Shown here in pieces: positions 1-9,307 of a DNA stretch of 64,000 nt. A program made the position numbers and the translations under genes. The stretch is from Debaryomyces hansenii CBS767 (Eukaryota; Ascomycota; Pichiomycetes; Serinales; Debaryomycetaceae). The notes beneath the pieces are model-generated. The model did not search any database, was not told the DNA's origin, and worked only from the letters and a program-made list of their open reading frames with translations. The stretch lies in contig NC_006046.2 of NCBI RefSeq assembly GCF_000006445.2, positions 1,426,001 to 1,490,000 of the forward strand, in the 5' to 3' direction. The stretch's first letter is position 1. Every line of letters begins with the position of its first letter.

Positions 1-1260
1 TGTAGGCGAGCGGATGTTTGAATTGGATTTCAAATTGGTGTATATGGGTATGACAAAACGAGCATTGGAATCTAGCACTGTGGCATGCTTGACGTCACTA
101 CCATTGGTAGACACCGAAGGCTTGTAGTCTCCTTCTTGGTCCACAACGCTCTTTTGCCATAAGCACTCATAGCAGAAGATTTGACCGCAGAACCTGCAGT
201 GGTGCCTTCTTCTACGCTGAGGCGAAAAAAAAACGCCAAACGCCTCAAAACACTTCATGCAATGTGACGTAAAGCTATTCGGCTTCCAATGCTTATGCGT
301 AGGGTCTGCTGGTTGATGACTTTCACATTCTGATGAAGTACATTCGCAGTCAATCGATACCGAATAGTTCATTTTCTTGGGAGAGGTTTCAGCTGAACAC
401 GGCATGCTGGGTGACAGTGACGACGACGTCGGGGTCAGACTTTGAGGTCTTAAAACTGCAGGCATACATAGTGGCTTCTTCAACCGGTATACTTGTTGTA
501 AATCTGTCCCTTCTACTCCCGATAAATGACTAGCAGACGTAGGTGTACGGTGTTTGATGCGGTTGGTCTTCAGACTATCGTTTCTCTCCTGTGATGTCAC
601 ATTGTTACTCAAGTTGTTCAAGGCATTCACCAAACTAGTCTGCTGCAAGTCGTTATCCGGAGATTCCAGCAGCATATCCAAGTTCAAATTCTTCAAATTC
701 GTGTTGGTATTCGAATTAGACGTGTTGTTAGAGTTCGAATTCGAACTTGACGTGCTACGGTTCCTTTCATAAATATAGTTGTTGTTGGTGTAACTCAATA
801 TCGTATTATCGGGCACATCGGTGGCCACCTCGAACGGCGTCGAAAACCTCCTGGTGGGTTGTGATAAATCAAAGTTGGCCGGAATATAAGAGTCATCCTG
901 TACTCCTTCATCATCTCCGTCTTCTTTGACATTCCATAATCCTTCCGCCTCTCTTCTCAGCGACAGTCCGACGAATGATTCATCGTTAGCGTTATTCCGA
1001 TCCTTGAATGACCCCCGCGTGATACTACTCATCCTTGGTGCCCTTATCTGTTCGTCATAGTTAATGTCGTTATATCCTGCATTTTCATGGTTTCCTTGGT
1101 TGTTTGTCTCGTTGTTGGCGGAAATTGGTCTGTTCGATGACTGAGGTATTATATCTGAGATTACTGAGTGAATATTGGAGATATTGAGATGCTTTACAAG
1201 AGGCTTTTTCTTGAACGAAAATGCTTCGAACTGCCCTGTATCGTCCAGCTTCTCTGTCAT
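1..1260 (-). CDS. PIB2: FYVE zinc-finger protein, PIB2-like, 3' end beyond window
   Basis: The frame is open from an ATG at 1258-1260 to the left edge, giving 420 codons without a stop, so the C-terminus is missing. The first 300 or so residues are low-complexity and Asn/Ser-rich. A FYVE zinc finger follows, with its RRHHCRFCG core around residues 351-359 and paired Cys on either side. FYVE domains bind phosphatidylinositol 3-phosphate on endosomes and vacuoles. The spacer after the CYEC pair is long and leads into a VLDSNARF block, like the fungal Pib2/SPBC9B6.03 type of FYVE. Pib2 works in TORC1 signalling at the vacuole. FAB1 also has an N-terminal FYVE and cannot be excluded, because the rest of the gene is outside the window. 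Codons 210-220 include two adjacent CTG, which should be read as Ser-Ser. Confidence 0.6.
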   Translation of the reverse strand, partial: MTEKLDDTGQFEAFSFKKKPLVKHLNISNIHSVISDIIPQSSNRPISANNETNNQGNHENAGYNDINYDEQIRAPRMSSITRGSFKDRNNANDESFVGLSLRREAEGLWNVKEDGDDEGVQDDSYIPANFDLSQPTRRFSTPFEVATDVPDNTILSYTNNNYIYERNRSTSSSNSNSNNTSNSNTNTNLKNLNLDMLLESPDNDLQQTSLVNALNNLSNNVTSQERNDSLKTNRIKHRTPTSASHLSGVEGTDLQQVYRLKKPLCMPAVLRPQSLTPTSSSLSPSMPCSAETSPKKMNYSVSIDCECTSSECESHQPADPTHKHWKPNSFTSHCMKCFEAFGVFFSPQRRRRHHCRFCGQIFCYECLWQKSVVDQEGDYKPSVSTNGSDVKHATVLDSNARFVIPIYTNLKSNSNIRSPT

Positions 1261-1832
1261 TTAATATGGTCAATCTGGCTTGGTATATCGTTTTCTGTAG
1301 ATTAATAAATCCTTAATTGTTCCATGCAAGATATATCTATCAGTAAGTCGTGTATATTAGTACTGTATTTTTGCAGTTGATTTCTTTTTTTTTGATTGGT
1401 CGATAACCAATTACCGAGATTTCAATTCAAATACTGTGTACTATATCTGCCGAACAACAAGACCTGTATTCGGTGCGTGCAAGCAAACTAATGATTGTGT
1501 CGTCCACCGTAGTATAAGATCGTCCATATCAGAGGTATTACAGTGGGGGTTTGTATACAGTATAAGAATTGGTATTTACTAACTAGAAAGCATCATAATT
1601 AATACGTAACTAAGATTACTCTATCATTTTCCTCGGGTTATTCCCCTAATCTTTCAAGACGACGTACAATGCATGTAAAATAGCTGGGAACCAGATAAAA
1701 CAACATAAAACAATATTAATACAAAGAGCAGAACCAGCTCCTTCTCTCATGAAAACTGCTAATGGTGGCAAGAATAAGGCTAAAAATAAAATTAGTATTT
1801 GAAGTGAATGTAAAAAAGCCACCAGCCGACCA

Positions 1833-1862
1833 ACCCAGTCAGACGCCTGGTACTGACTGGGT
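1833..1862. repeat. 10-bp inverted repeat (hairpin)
   Basis: ACCCAGTCAG at 1833-1842 is the exact reverse complement of CTGACTGGGT at 1853-1862, with a 10-nt loop. A further ACCAA/TTGGT pairing lies just outside with a small bulge. The function is unknown. Confidence 0.7.
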
Positions 1863-2412
1863 GTATTGGTTCAAATTACGGCTGGATATCACGTAACCGA
1901 GCAATTGTAATTTTCGAGTGAACAAGCCAATATTTCATGTATACATACCAAGAATGATAGCAATGATCTTTTCGGAATTCATATTTAATTAGGCAACTGA
2001 ACGAATTTAACGATATGGATTAATAACGACTAGTCAATTGTATGTAATTTAGTACGATACAAATACTTCTAAGTGAGTAGGGAGTTCACTCATTTATATA
2101 TTTTGTTTTTCTACCACTCGTTTTGTGCGAGCCGTAAACTTTTTGTGACTTAATCGGTCTGAGGATATATTGGCGTTAAATTAGCGATGAGACCTTTTAA
2201 TAAGCGCTCAATAAAACAAAGTATAAGCGACCTTTTGGTCACGAATGAACTATAGTATCACGAGGAATAGCTCATGTATTGTATATCGACTCTAGCTTAT
2301 TTCTGTAGGTGACATGGTCAAATAAAATACAACCGGCATATCAAGGTTCTCCTATTACTTAAGCGCACCTAAATAGTATGGGGGAATGACATACAAAATT
2401 GTTCCGGGAGAT

Positions 2413-2420
2413 AAAAAAAA
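2413..2420 (-). terminator. Pol III terminator of tRNA-Tyr
   Basis: A run of eight T on the minus strand begins 5 nt past the tRNA 3' end, the normal RNA polymerase III stop signal. Confidence 0.8.
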
Positions 2421-2425
2421 TAGAT

Positions 2426-2515
2426 TCTCCCGGGGGTGAGTCGAACACCCGATCTCAAGATTACTTTGAGGTACTCATTACAGTCTCGCGCCTTAGCCAG
2501 CTTGGCCACCGAGAG
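2426..2515 (-). tRNA. tRNA-Tyr(GUA) with a 16-nt intron
   Basis: On the minus strand the acceptor arms CTCTCGG and CCGGGAG pair perfectly and are followed by discriminator A. The T-arm is GTTCGACTC type. The anticodon GTA lies at 2479-2481. An intron of about 16 nt (2462-2477) sits at the canonical place one base 3' of the anticodon, leaving a 74-nt mature tRNA closely matching baker's yeast tRNA-Tyr. A Tyr tRNA intron at this position is normal in yeasts. Confidence 0.95.
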
Positions 2516-2791
2516 AGATCTTACGGAAGATAATAATATGAATTACCATATTGCCTGGTGCGGTATTAAAGCTGCATGTTAGGTTATATGGAGAAGACAT
2601 AGGGGTTGATCTAGTTGTTCGGGTTGTATACAGAATCACACACTACAGACGGATAAAAGTGTGCCGAAAGGACAGTGCAAGTGTCTATTTGATAACTGTG
2701 TGTATTTATAAAAATCATATATAGAGAGTAGCCATTAGCCTACATATTTGAGCATCGCTAGTAGCATTTGTAAGGGCACCGACGCATAGAT

Positions 2792-4912
2792 TCACTTGGA
2801 CAAGATTTTTGCGGTTTCGGCGGACTTTTCGAACCTTTCTCTTTCCTCCTTACTGGGTCTGTTTAGCATGGATTCTATGGCTGCAGAATAGGGAGCTTTA
2901 GTTTGGGTTGGTGGGTTTGCCTGCTTGACGACCTTGAAATAGTCTTCATAGATATCCCCGTTGTAGTTACCGATAGCAGAATTAAGAACCATATCTGGCT
3001 GTTGGAATGAATCTGTTAATGTGATTGCTTGATTTCTTAATTTCTTAAGGTACGTTGGGATCACACTAGACTTCAACCGGTTTATGAATTTAGGTGATGT
3101 TACATTCAAAGACAACAATTCAGCAGAGAAGTTCTCCAATATACTAGTATAGGCATATGTTTTTGCAACATCTTTCAACATTGGTTTCGTAGATTCATCA
3201 GCACTATCAATTCTGGACATAAAATTCTGCAATAAATAATGGTGGCATCTCAATTTGGAGAGTACAACTCTCTGGTAGCTAACGAGATCCCAGTTATTGT
3301 CTCCAGACGACTCTAAAACGTCAATAGATTGGTTCGCAAGTCTACATATTAACACCTCAAGAGCTTTAAAGACCAAGGATAAGTCCTGGAGATCATCTTC
3401 GGACTTTAAAACCAATTCATCATTGATATAATTCTTTGCATTCGATAAGAATGAAATTGAGCCAGTAATCTTTTTGTTTTTCTTGATTACTTGTGCTGTG
3501 TTAGCTATGATAGCTTTACCCGCAGACATACCTAAAACACTATTGTCACCTTCATACGTACATTGAATTGTCCAGTCCCCGTACGTCTTACCAAATCCAG
3601 AATATGCTGAATACCCATGACCACCACAGGCTTGTCTACACTCAGTAATACACTCTCCAGCTAACCAGGTACATGTAGACTTCAAAGATGCTGAGTCAAC
3701 AAATAATGACTTGGTCGTTTCTAAAGCTTTCTTCAAAGCCACTTTATCATTAGAATTTACTGCATAATCAAATTCTTTGAGACATGCAGCATGATCATTC
3801 TCCAATTTTTTAGTCCCAACCGCCATGGCATAAGTCAAGGCCAAATACGGCATTAAACGGCGCTGATGCAATGGATAATCCAACAACTTGCATTCCAAGC
3901 CATCGCCATTACCGTCACCACCGTTTTTCTTGAACTGTCTTCTACCAACAGCATATCTAACGGCAATGGTGATAAAACGGGCACTGATTCTGTAGGAATC
4001 CACAGCCATCATAACCCTACCGCCTAATAATGAAATATATACCAATTGCTGTAACGGAGGTAACTCAACTTTACCACTGCTGGAAACTTTACAGAACCTT
4101 TGCAACATAAAGAATCTTGGGATCCTTACATTAGAGAACTGAATCCAAGCATTATCAACACCTTCACGTCCCATTTTCCCTCCAATATCACCAATAGTAA
4201 TTCCCGGCATCACATCATGGTTGGAGTCCCTCAATGGAACCACAAACGTTGTTACCCCATAATCCTTCCCTTTGACAATCAATCTAGCATACACGACACA
4301 ATGGGTGGCTACATGTAAAGCTCCCCCAATCCACCACTTGGTTGCGCCGATATGGGGAGTGTCTATGATGAATTGGTCGTTTTCTTCGTCAAAGGTGGCA
4401 GTGGTTTCACACCCGGCGACATTGGATCCATGTCCCAATTCTGTCATCCCAAAACAACCATATGCATTTTTTATTTTCGTGGTCTCCTTATCAACACACC
4501 AATACTTATACTGCTCCGCCGTACCATTTCCTTTGATACAGTTGACAAATAATCCCAAATTGATGCTCAATCTGATACCCGTGGATGGATCATATACAGC
4601 AAGCAAATTCAATCTCCTATGAAAGTCTGATGGTGAATCCTCTTCAATATAACGACTCAACAGATTGATTCTCAACGCCGATTTGGTTCTCTCCTCTAAT
4701 CTATTCAATTCATAATCCTTGTAACTAGAGCACAAAATTGGATCTCTTTCCATTTGGTGATAGAGTCTCAAGATTTGCTGGGAGTTCTCGCGAGACCCTT
4801 CCAAGAATTCATGCATTAATGTAGGTTCGAATTGATTTTGCAGCCTCTCATCTTGAATTGATTTAGATGGATTAGGTGGTGCACTGCTATTAACGGTATT
4901 TGATGAAAACAT
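2792..4912 (-). CDS. POX1: Peroxisomal acyl-CoA oxidase, paralogue A
   Basis: This 706-aa protein catalyses the first step of peroxisomal fatty-acid beta-oxidation, acyl-CoA to trans-2-enoyl-CoA with H2O2 release. It has the full ACOX layout: an N-terminal helical domain, a central FAD-binding beta domain ([14 protein letters not shown] near residue 150), and C-terminal dehydrogenase-like and oxidase domains. The catalytic Glu is kept in the YEGDN motif (E454). The C-terminus ends ILSK and has no SKL-type PTS1, as in other yeast oxidases that enter peroxisomes without one. It is the same length as the oxidase at 6612-8732 and roughly 60% alike by eye, so the two are tandem paralogues. The start ATG aligns with the paralogue's. 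A CCG-N10-CGG palindrome lies about 110 bp upstream. Confidence 0.95.
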   Translation of the reverse strand: MFSSNTVNSSAPPNPSKSIQDERLQNQFEPTLMHEFLEGSRENSQQILRLYHQMERDPILCSSYKDYELNRLEERTKSALRINLLSRYIEEDSPSDFHRRLNLLAVYDPSTGIRLSINLGLFVNCIKGNGTAEQYKYWCVDKETTKIKNAYGCFGMTELGHGSNVAGCETTATFDEENDQFIIDTPHIGATKWWIGGALHVATHCVVYARLIVKGKDYGVTTFVVPLRDSNHDVMPGITIGDIGGKMGREGVDNAWIQFSNVRIPRFFMLQRFCKVSSSGKVELPPLQQLVYISLLGGRVMMAVDSYRISARFITIAVRYAVGRRQFKKNGGDGNGDGLECKLLDYPLHQRRLMPYLALTYAMAVGTKKLENDHAACLKEFDYAVNSNDKVALKKALETTKSLFVDSASLKSTCTWLAGECITECRQACGGHGYSAYSGFGKTYGDWTIQCTYEGDNSVLGMSAGKAIIANTAQVIKKNKKITGSISFLSNAKNYINDELVLKSEDDLQDLSLVFKALEVLICRLANQSIDVLESSGDNNWDLVSYQRVVLSKLRCHHYLLQNFMSRIDSADESTKPMLKDVAKTYAYTSILENFSAELLSLNVTSPKFINRLKSSVIPTYLKKLRNQAITLTDSFQQPDMVLNSAIGNYNGDIYEDYFKVVKQANPPTQTKAPYSAAIESMLNRPSKEERERFEKSAETAKILSK

Positions 4913-5602
4913 GTTTAGTTATTTAATAAAGAAGGTATATAAGGTGCAATTCATTTGAAATAAATACTAGTGTAATTATATATATGATCCCCTCCTCTAG
5001 TTTTGTGGGGTACTATTTTAACTCCGTTTGGCTAAACGGTTCAATAAGGTTAGCTTCAATACCCGATTTATCCAGAATCTTATGATTATTTGTCCTATTA
5101 TATAATAAACTATTCTACAATTGTTCTATTGTCGAAGGGTATACGTGTAATAGCAAGGGAGTATAGGGTATGGGGGATTGGGGTGCTTAATGTAGATTAC
5201 TCAATTTTAATAGGAATTTCAGAAGGAATGTACTCAAAGATATTCGGACTACTAGAGGTGATGCACTGAATTAATCATCTAGCCTTATATTGTATTGCAT
5301 TAATGGGTTCTTATTGATGAGTAGAAGTTCCCAGTAAGGATCGACTTTTAAAATCTCTAAGAATAGAGCACGAGAACAAAATAAGCTATCCGAAGAATAG
5401 AATATCCGAAGAATAGACCCTTTGGTTTAGTAAATTTGTGGAGGGAAGTCATTACCATAGGTATAAGTGTAGCGCGAACAAAGATAGCCGGAAGCAAATG
5501 TTTCAGGTTTTCAAACCGGGGAGACGTGGAGTAGGTTGGCATCACCCGCACTTCGAAACACGGGTAACAAGTCGAGCAAACGTCAATTGGAATGCTGTAA
5601 CA
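4913..5602. other. Upstream region of acyl-CoA oxidase A
   Basis: No gene is supported. The short minus-strand frame at 5357-5551 starts with GTG and has no recognisable family. The part next to 4912 is the oxidase promoter and includes the palindrome at 5024-5039. Confidence 0.6.
5024..5039. promoter_or_regulatory. CCG-N10-CGG palindrome
   Basis: CCGTTT at 5024-5029 and AAACGG at 5034-5039 form a perfect inverted repeat around a 4-nt centre, about 110 bp upstream of the oxidase A start. CCG/CGG triplets in inverted pairs are typical half-sites of Zn2Cys6 regulators. Which factor binds is not known. Confidence 0.45.
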
Positions 5603-6196
5603 TTATAGGGTTAGGATCTTTTCACTTGTCCCTTCCATCGTGGAAAGTACAGGACCTAGTTCCACGTCATGTGTGAGTTCTGTAGGTCGTTCTTGCAAAT
5701 ATAAGGCCCCAATTTTGAAACTAGTGGGTGCGATTAAGCCGTGAATACCTCGAGTACGTAGACAGGGAATAATTGTGAATACCACAAGTAACACCAACGA
5801 TAAACAGAAAATCAACCAGGTAATTACCCCGAATGCTATCACCGGACTTTCCAAATTGCACCACGTATCGCTCATGTAGTACGCTTTCGAACAGGATCTA
5901 CTTTTGAACGCTGCAACCATTGCTGCGAAATACACTAGCCATAAGACCACGTATATAGTTTCGGTTATAAAGAATACGCAAGGGGGGACTCGTTTCAAGC
6001 ATGCGGGCACTAGAACCACTACCAAATATATTATTGTAAGCAGGAAAACAATTAGAAGATATACCCACCAATTACCATAGGTGGTTGCATCTAAGAGCAT
6101 GCCAGAGATCGCCATATCGAGACCAAAATTGATAACTGCGCATATGGTCTGGAGTGCTCTAAGCAAGATGCTGACTAAACTAGATATAGGCATCAT
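5603..6196 (-). CDS. MARVEL-type four-helix membrane protein
   Basis: This 197-aa protein has four hydrophobic segments at about residues 9-31, 43-66, 74-96 and 118-144. Two Cys sit in the loop before the last helix (C102 and C113), and the tail of about 50 residues is polar. The helix spacing and Cys-bearing third loop resemble the fungal MARVEL family that includes Nce102/Fhn1, plasma-membrane proteins linked to eisosomes and sphingolipid sensing. Overall similarity is modest, so function is inferred only at family level. The gene lies between two tandem acyl-CoA oxidases on the same strand. Its tail shows collinear similarity to 9196-9307, suggesting it was once duplicated along with the oxidase. 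Confidence 0.7.
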   Translation of the reverse strand: MMPISSLVSILLRALQTICAVINFGLDMAISGMLLDATTYGNWWVYLLIVFLLTIIYLVVVLVPACLKRVPPCVFFITETIYVVLWLVYFAAMVAAFKSRSCSKAYYMSDTWCNLESPVIAFGVITWLIFCLSLVLLVVFTIIPCLRTRGIHGLIAPTSFKIGALYLQERPTELTHDVELGPVLSTMEGTSEKILTL

Positions 6197-6611
6197 GTTA
6201 TCGAATAGTAATCCATCAACGAAGAGGTCCTTCTATATTTATAGGAGAAACAGATTAAAAATAACTTTACGTAATCTATATGGGTGCGTTACCACGAGCG
6301 TAGTATTAATACGAAACTATATGAGCAGCCATGATTAGTGACGTGCCAAGATGACAAGCTATTAATTAAGTTTGAAGCTCTTGGTATATTGAGCGAGGTT
6401 TTAAGTGGCTCAAATATATTAAAGCATGAAATCAACATTGGGCAGTCAACATTGGGCAGGGGCAAAAGGTCATTTGTTTCTATGAAGTCTACAAGAAAGG
6501 CACATGAAGAAATTAAACAATAAATAACAATTTTCATTAATTAGAAAATCTATGTAATAGCGAGATCATAATGCACGGCTTATTCCTTCCAGCAATAAAT
6601 TTTGAAGCTGA
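6197..6611. other. Intergenic, no gene seen
   Basis: This 415-bp AT-rich gap lies between the MARVEL gene start and the 3' end of oxidase B. Only short overlapping frames occur. It should hold the MARVEL promoter and the oxidase 3' UTR. Confidence 0.6.
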
Positions 6612-8732
6612 TTATTTGGATAAGATCTTAGCAGTTTCAGTAGACTTTTCGAATCTTTCTCTTTCTTCCTTGGAAGGTCTGTTCAACATGGCTTCCAAGG
6701 CACCAGAGTATGGAGCCTTTGTCTTAGAAGGTGGATTGTTGGCCTTAACAACACCGAAGTAGTTTTCGTAGATGTTACCATCGTAAGAACCAATAGCAGA
6801 ATTAATCATCATGTCAGATTGTTGGAAAGAATCAGTCAATGCGATAACATTAGGTCTAATTTCCTTACATAATTCTGGGATGTGTTTAGAATTCAATTCA
6901 CCGTTTAATTTTGGTGGGAAAACACCTTGGGCTAAGAAATCACCAGCAAACTTTTCTAAGACGATGGTAGCAGAATATAATTTAGCGACAGATTCCAAGT
7001 ATGGAACTAATTGCTTAGATTCAAATGAATCCATTCTGTCTAAGAATTCGCTCAACATGAAGTGGTGGGCGTTCAACTTAGAAAGAGTGACCATTTCAGC
7101 ACCAACTGTGTCGAAATCACCCTTGTTTTCCTTCAAGGTTTGGGATGCTTGGTAAGCAACTCTAATGATGGCAACTTCAATAGCAAGTAAAACCTTCTTA
7201 AGATCCTTCAAGTCATCAACAGACCTCAAAACTGGTTCTTCATTCAAGTATTGCTCGGTGTTGTTCAAGAAATCTGCAGAACCCTTGACCTTCTTACCGT
7301 CAAGAACACCGAGAATATGCTTGATAATTTGCTTACCAACAGACATGGCTAAAACATTGTTATCACCTTCCCAAGTACACATAACGACCCAGTCATTGTA
7401 GGCCTTACCGAAACCAGAGTATGCAGAGTAACCATGACCACCACATGCTTGTCTACATTGATCGATAACTTCAGCAGCCAACCAGGTACAAGTAGACTTT
7501 AAGGAACCAGAGTCAACGAATAACGATTTCATACTGTCAATAGACTTCATGATAGCGCCCATGTCATCGGCTTCAACAGCCTTGTCTAAATTCTCAAGAG
7601 TACTTTCAATGGTGGTTTCAATTTTAACAGCACTAGCTGAAATAATATAAGATAAAGCTAAGTATGGTAACAAACGACGTTGGTGTAATGGGTAATCAAG
7701 CAATTGACATTCTAAAGCATTTTTGTCGTCTGAAGCAGAACCAGCCTTGAATTGTCTTCTACCAATAGCGTATCTTAAAGCAACGGTGGAAAACCTAGCA
7801 GAAACTCTGAAGGAGTCAAGAACCATCATGACTCTACCACCCAATAAAGCAGAATATGATAATTGTTCTAATGGAGGTAATTGAACATCACCTTCGCTGG
7901 AAACCTTACAGAATTTCTGTAACATGAAGTATCTTGGGATTCTGACATTGGAGAATTGAATCCAACCGTTATCAATTCCATCTCTACCCATCTTGGCACC
8001 AATATCACCAACGGTGACACCTGGCATTGTGTCGTGGTTGGAGTCTCTTAATGGGACAACAAAAGTCTTGACACCGTAATCTTGACCACCAACAATTAAT
8101 CTGGCGTAGACAGAACAGTGCGTAGCAGAGTGTGCTGCACCACCAATCCACCATTTAGTAGCACCAATGTGTGGGGTGTTGATGATGAATTCGTCGTTTT
8201 CATCGTCGAAAGTAGCAGTGGTTTCTAAACCAGCAACATTAGAACCGTGAGCTAATTCAGTCATACCGAAACAACCGTAAATACCTCTCATGTATACAGC
8301 TGACTTATCCATAGCCCAGTACTTCACCTGTTCGGCTGTACCGTTACCCTTGAGGCAGGAAACAAATAAACCCAAGTTAATACCAAGTCTGGTGGATAAT
8401 TGTGGGTCGAAAACTCCCATAAGCGACATTCTCTTGTTGAAGTCATCGAAACTTTCGTTTTCTATGTATCTGGTTAAACGGTCAATTCTTAAAGCCGTCA
8501 ACTCACGTTGTTGGTCCTTGGTCAAATCATAATATTGAAAGTTGGCAGATAATATAGGATCTCTTTCCATTTGTTGCATCATTTGCTTGAATTTTTCAGC
8601 TCTTTCCTCACCCCCTTCTAAGAAATAGTGCATTTCCTTGGGGTCAAATTTGGATGCTGCTCTTTCAGCCTGGATCAGAGCTGCTGGGTTTGGTGGTACA
8701 CCTGAATTCACTGTATTAGTAGCACTAACCAT
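6612..8732 (-). CDS. POX1: Peroxisomal acyl-CoA oxidase, paralogue B
   Basis: This 706-aa acyl-CoA oxidase is the tandem paralogue of 2792-4912. It carries [14 protein letters not shown] for substrate and FAD binding, and the catalytic Glu in WEGDN (E455). The C-terminus is ILSK, again without PTS1. Codon usage is more biased toward preferred codons than in paralogue A (frequent GGT, GCC and AAG), so this copy is probably the more highly expressed one; that is inference. Codon 19 is CTG. The aligned residue in paralogue A is Ser (TCA), so CTG should be read as Ser here. Three CCTCGG hexamers, the recognised FarA/Ctf1 fatty-acid response core, lie upstream. Confidence 0.97.
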   Translation of the reverse strand: MVSATNTVNSGVPPNPAALIQAERAASKFDPKEMHYFLEGGEERAEKFKQMMQQMERDPILSANFQYYDLTKDQQRELTALRIDRLTRYIENESFDDFNKRMSLMGVFDPQLSTRLGINLGLFVSCLKGNGTAEQVKYWAMDKSAVYMRGIYGCFGMTELAHGSNVAGLETTATFDDENDEFIINTPHIGATKWWIGGAAHSATHCSVYARLIVGGQDYGVKTFVVPLRDSNHDTMPGVTVGDIGAKMGRDGIDNGWIQFSNVRIPRYFMLQKFCKVSSEGDVQLPPLEQLSYSALLGGRVMMVLDSFRVSARFSTVALRYAIGRRQFKAGSASDDKNALECQLLDYPLHQRRLLPYLALSYIISASAVKIETTIESTLENLDKAVEADDMGAIMKSIDSMKSLFVDSGSLKSTCTWLAAEVIDQCRQACGGHGYSAYSGFGKAYNDWVVMCTWEGDNNVLAMSVGKQIIKHILGVLDGKKVKGSADFLNNTEQYLNEEPVLRSVDDLKDLKKVLLAIEVAIIRVAYQASQTLKENKGDFDTVGAEMVTLSKLNAHHFMLSEFLDRMDSFESKQLVPYLESVAKLYSATIVLEKFAGDFLAQGVFPPKLNGELNSKHIPELCKEIRPNVIALTDSFQQSDMMINSAIGSYDGNIYENYFGVVKANNPPSKTKAPYSGALEAMLNRPSKEERERFEKSTETAKILSK

Positions 8733-8945
8733 TTTGTTTTATAGATGAGTAGTTGATAATTAATAGTAAAATTTACAATTAAAATATATACCCTAGAGAA
8801 CAAAAAGATACCTTTAAAAATTTGAAGTAACTTTTAGTTTATTTTATATAATTCCTTGCCGTATGATCTCCACAAACCATTTATCCAGGCAATCACTCAG
8901 GGTGTAATAGCCCATAATACTGTCGCACTATTTCGGCACATGTTA

Positions 8946-8951
8946 CCGAGG
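8946..8951. promoter_or_regulatory. CCTCGG fatty-acid response core, site 1
   Basis: The plus strand reads CCGAGG, about 215 bp upstream of the oxidase B ATG. CCTCGG is the established core bound by FarA/FarB in Aspergillus, and Ctf1 is the Candida homologue. Binding here is inferred from the motif and from the target gene. Confidence 0.5.
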
Positions 8952-8970
8952 TTATTTGTTATAGGGTGAA

Positions 8971-8976
8971 CCGAGG
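8971..8976. promoter_or_regulatory. CCTCGG fatty-acid response core, site 2
   Basis: This is a second CCGAGG, 25 bp from site 1 and in the same orientation. Paired spacing strengthens the case for a real control element. Confidence 0.5.
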
Positions 8977-9195
8977 CTAAAGTGCTCGGTACTAAAGAAT
9001 TGGACACATTTTTCACTCCGGTTTTCGACACTCATTGAAGTCAGGCCATATAGTATCATGTTCAGATGCTGGTACCAAGCTAGTGCTCCATATGTCTTTA
9101 AAGTGAGGATGATACCTTGCAAAACAAGAATTATCGTACGATAGAAATTGGTGGAAACATCCGTATCGCCCATATAGGCCGTTGCAAAGGGTAAG

Positions 9196-9307
9196 GTGCA
9201 GGATAAACTTTCATATGTTAATTCCGTTGGAATTCTGTGGGGTATTACCTCGGGCTTTCCTAGGGTGTAGACTTTGGGGTGATTATGTACAGCACTGGGA
9301 ACTATTG
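9196..9307 (-). pseudogene. Probable relic of a MARVEL-type gene tail
   Basis: Three short blocks run collinear with the 3' part of the intact MARVEL gene (5647-5775). Positions 9211-9235 match 5667-5692 at about 19 of 25 bases by hand alignment, and 9294-9307 matches 5762-5775 at 11 of 14. In translation both carry a PTELT block. No ATG-initiated intact frame remains. The fragment sits upstream of oxidase B much as the intact gene sits upstream of oxidase A, which fits duplication of an oxidase plus MARVEL unit followed by decay. The alignment was done by eye over a short length. A CCTCGG hexamer (9248-9253) lies inside it. Confidence 0.4.

Larger units (their letters stand above)
1261..2425. 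other. Intergenic region with one hairpin
   Basis: No gene is supported in these 1.16 kb between the FYVE gene and tRNA-Tyr. It is AT-rich with short frames only. The one structured element is a 10-bp inverted repeat at 1833-1862, listed separately. The part next to 1260 should contain the FYVE gene promoter. Confidence 0.6.

Noticed and set aside
5357..5551. 64-codon minus-strand frame upstream of oxidase A
   Set aside because: It starts with GTG, is short, and has no recognisable similarity.
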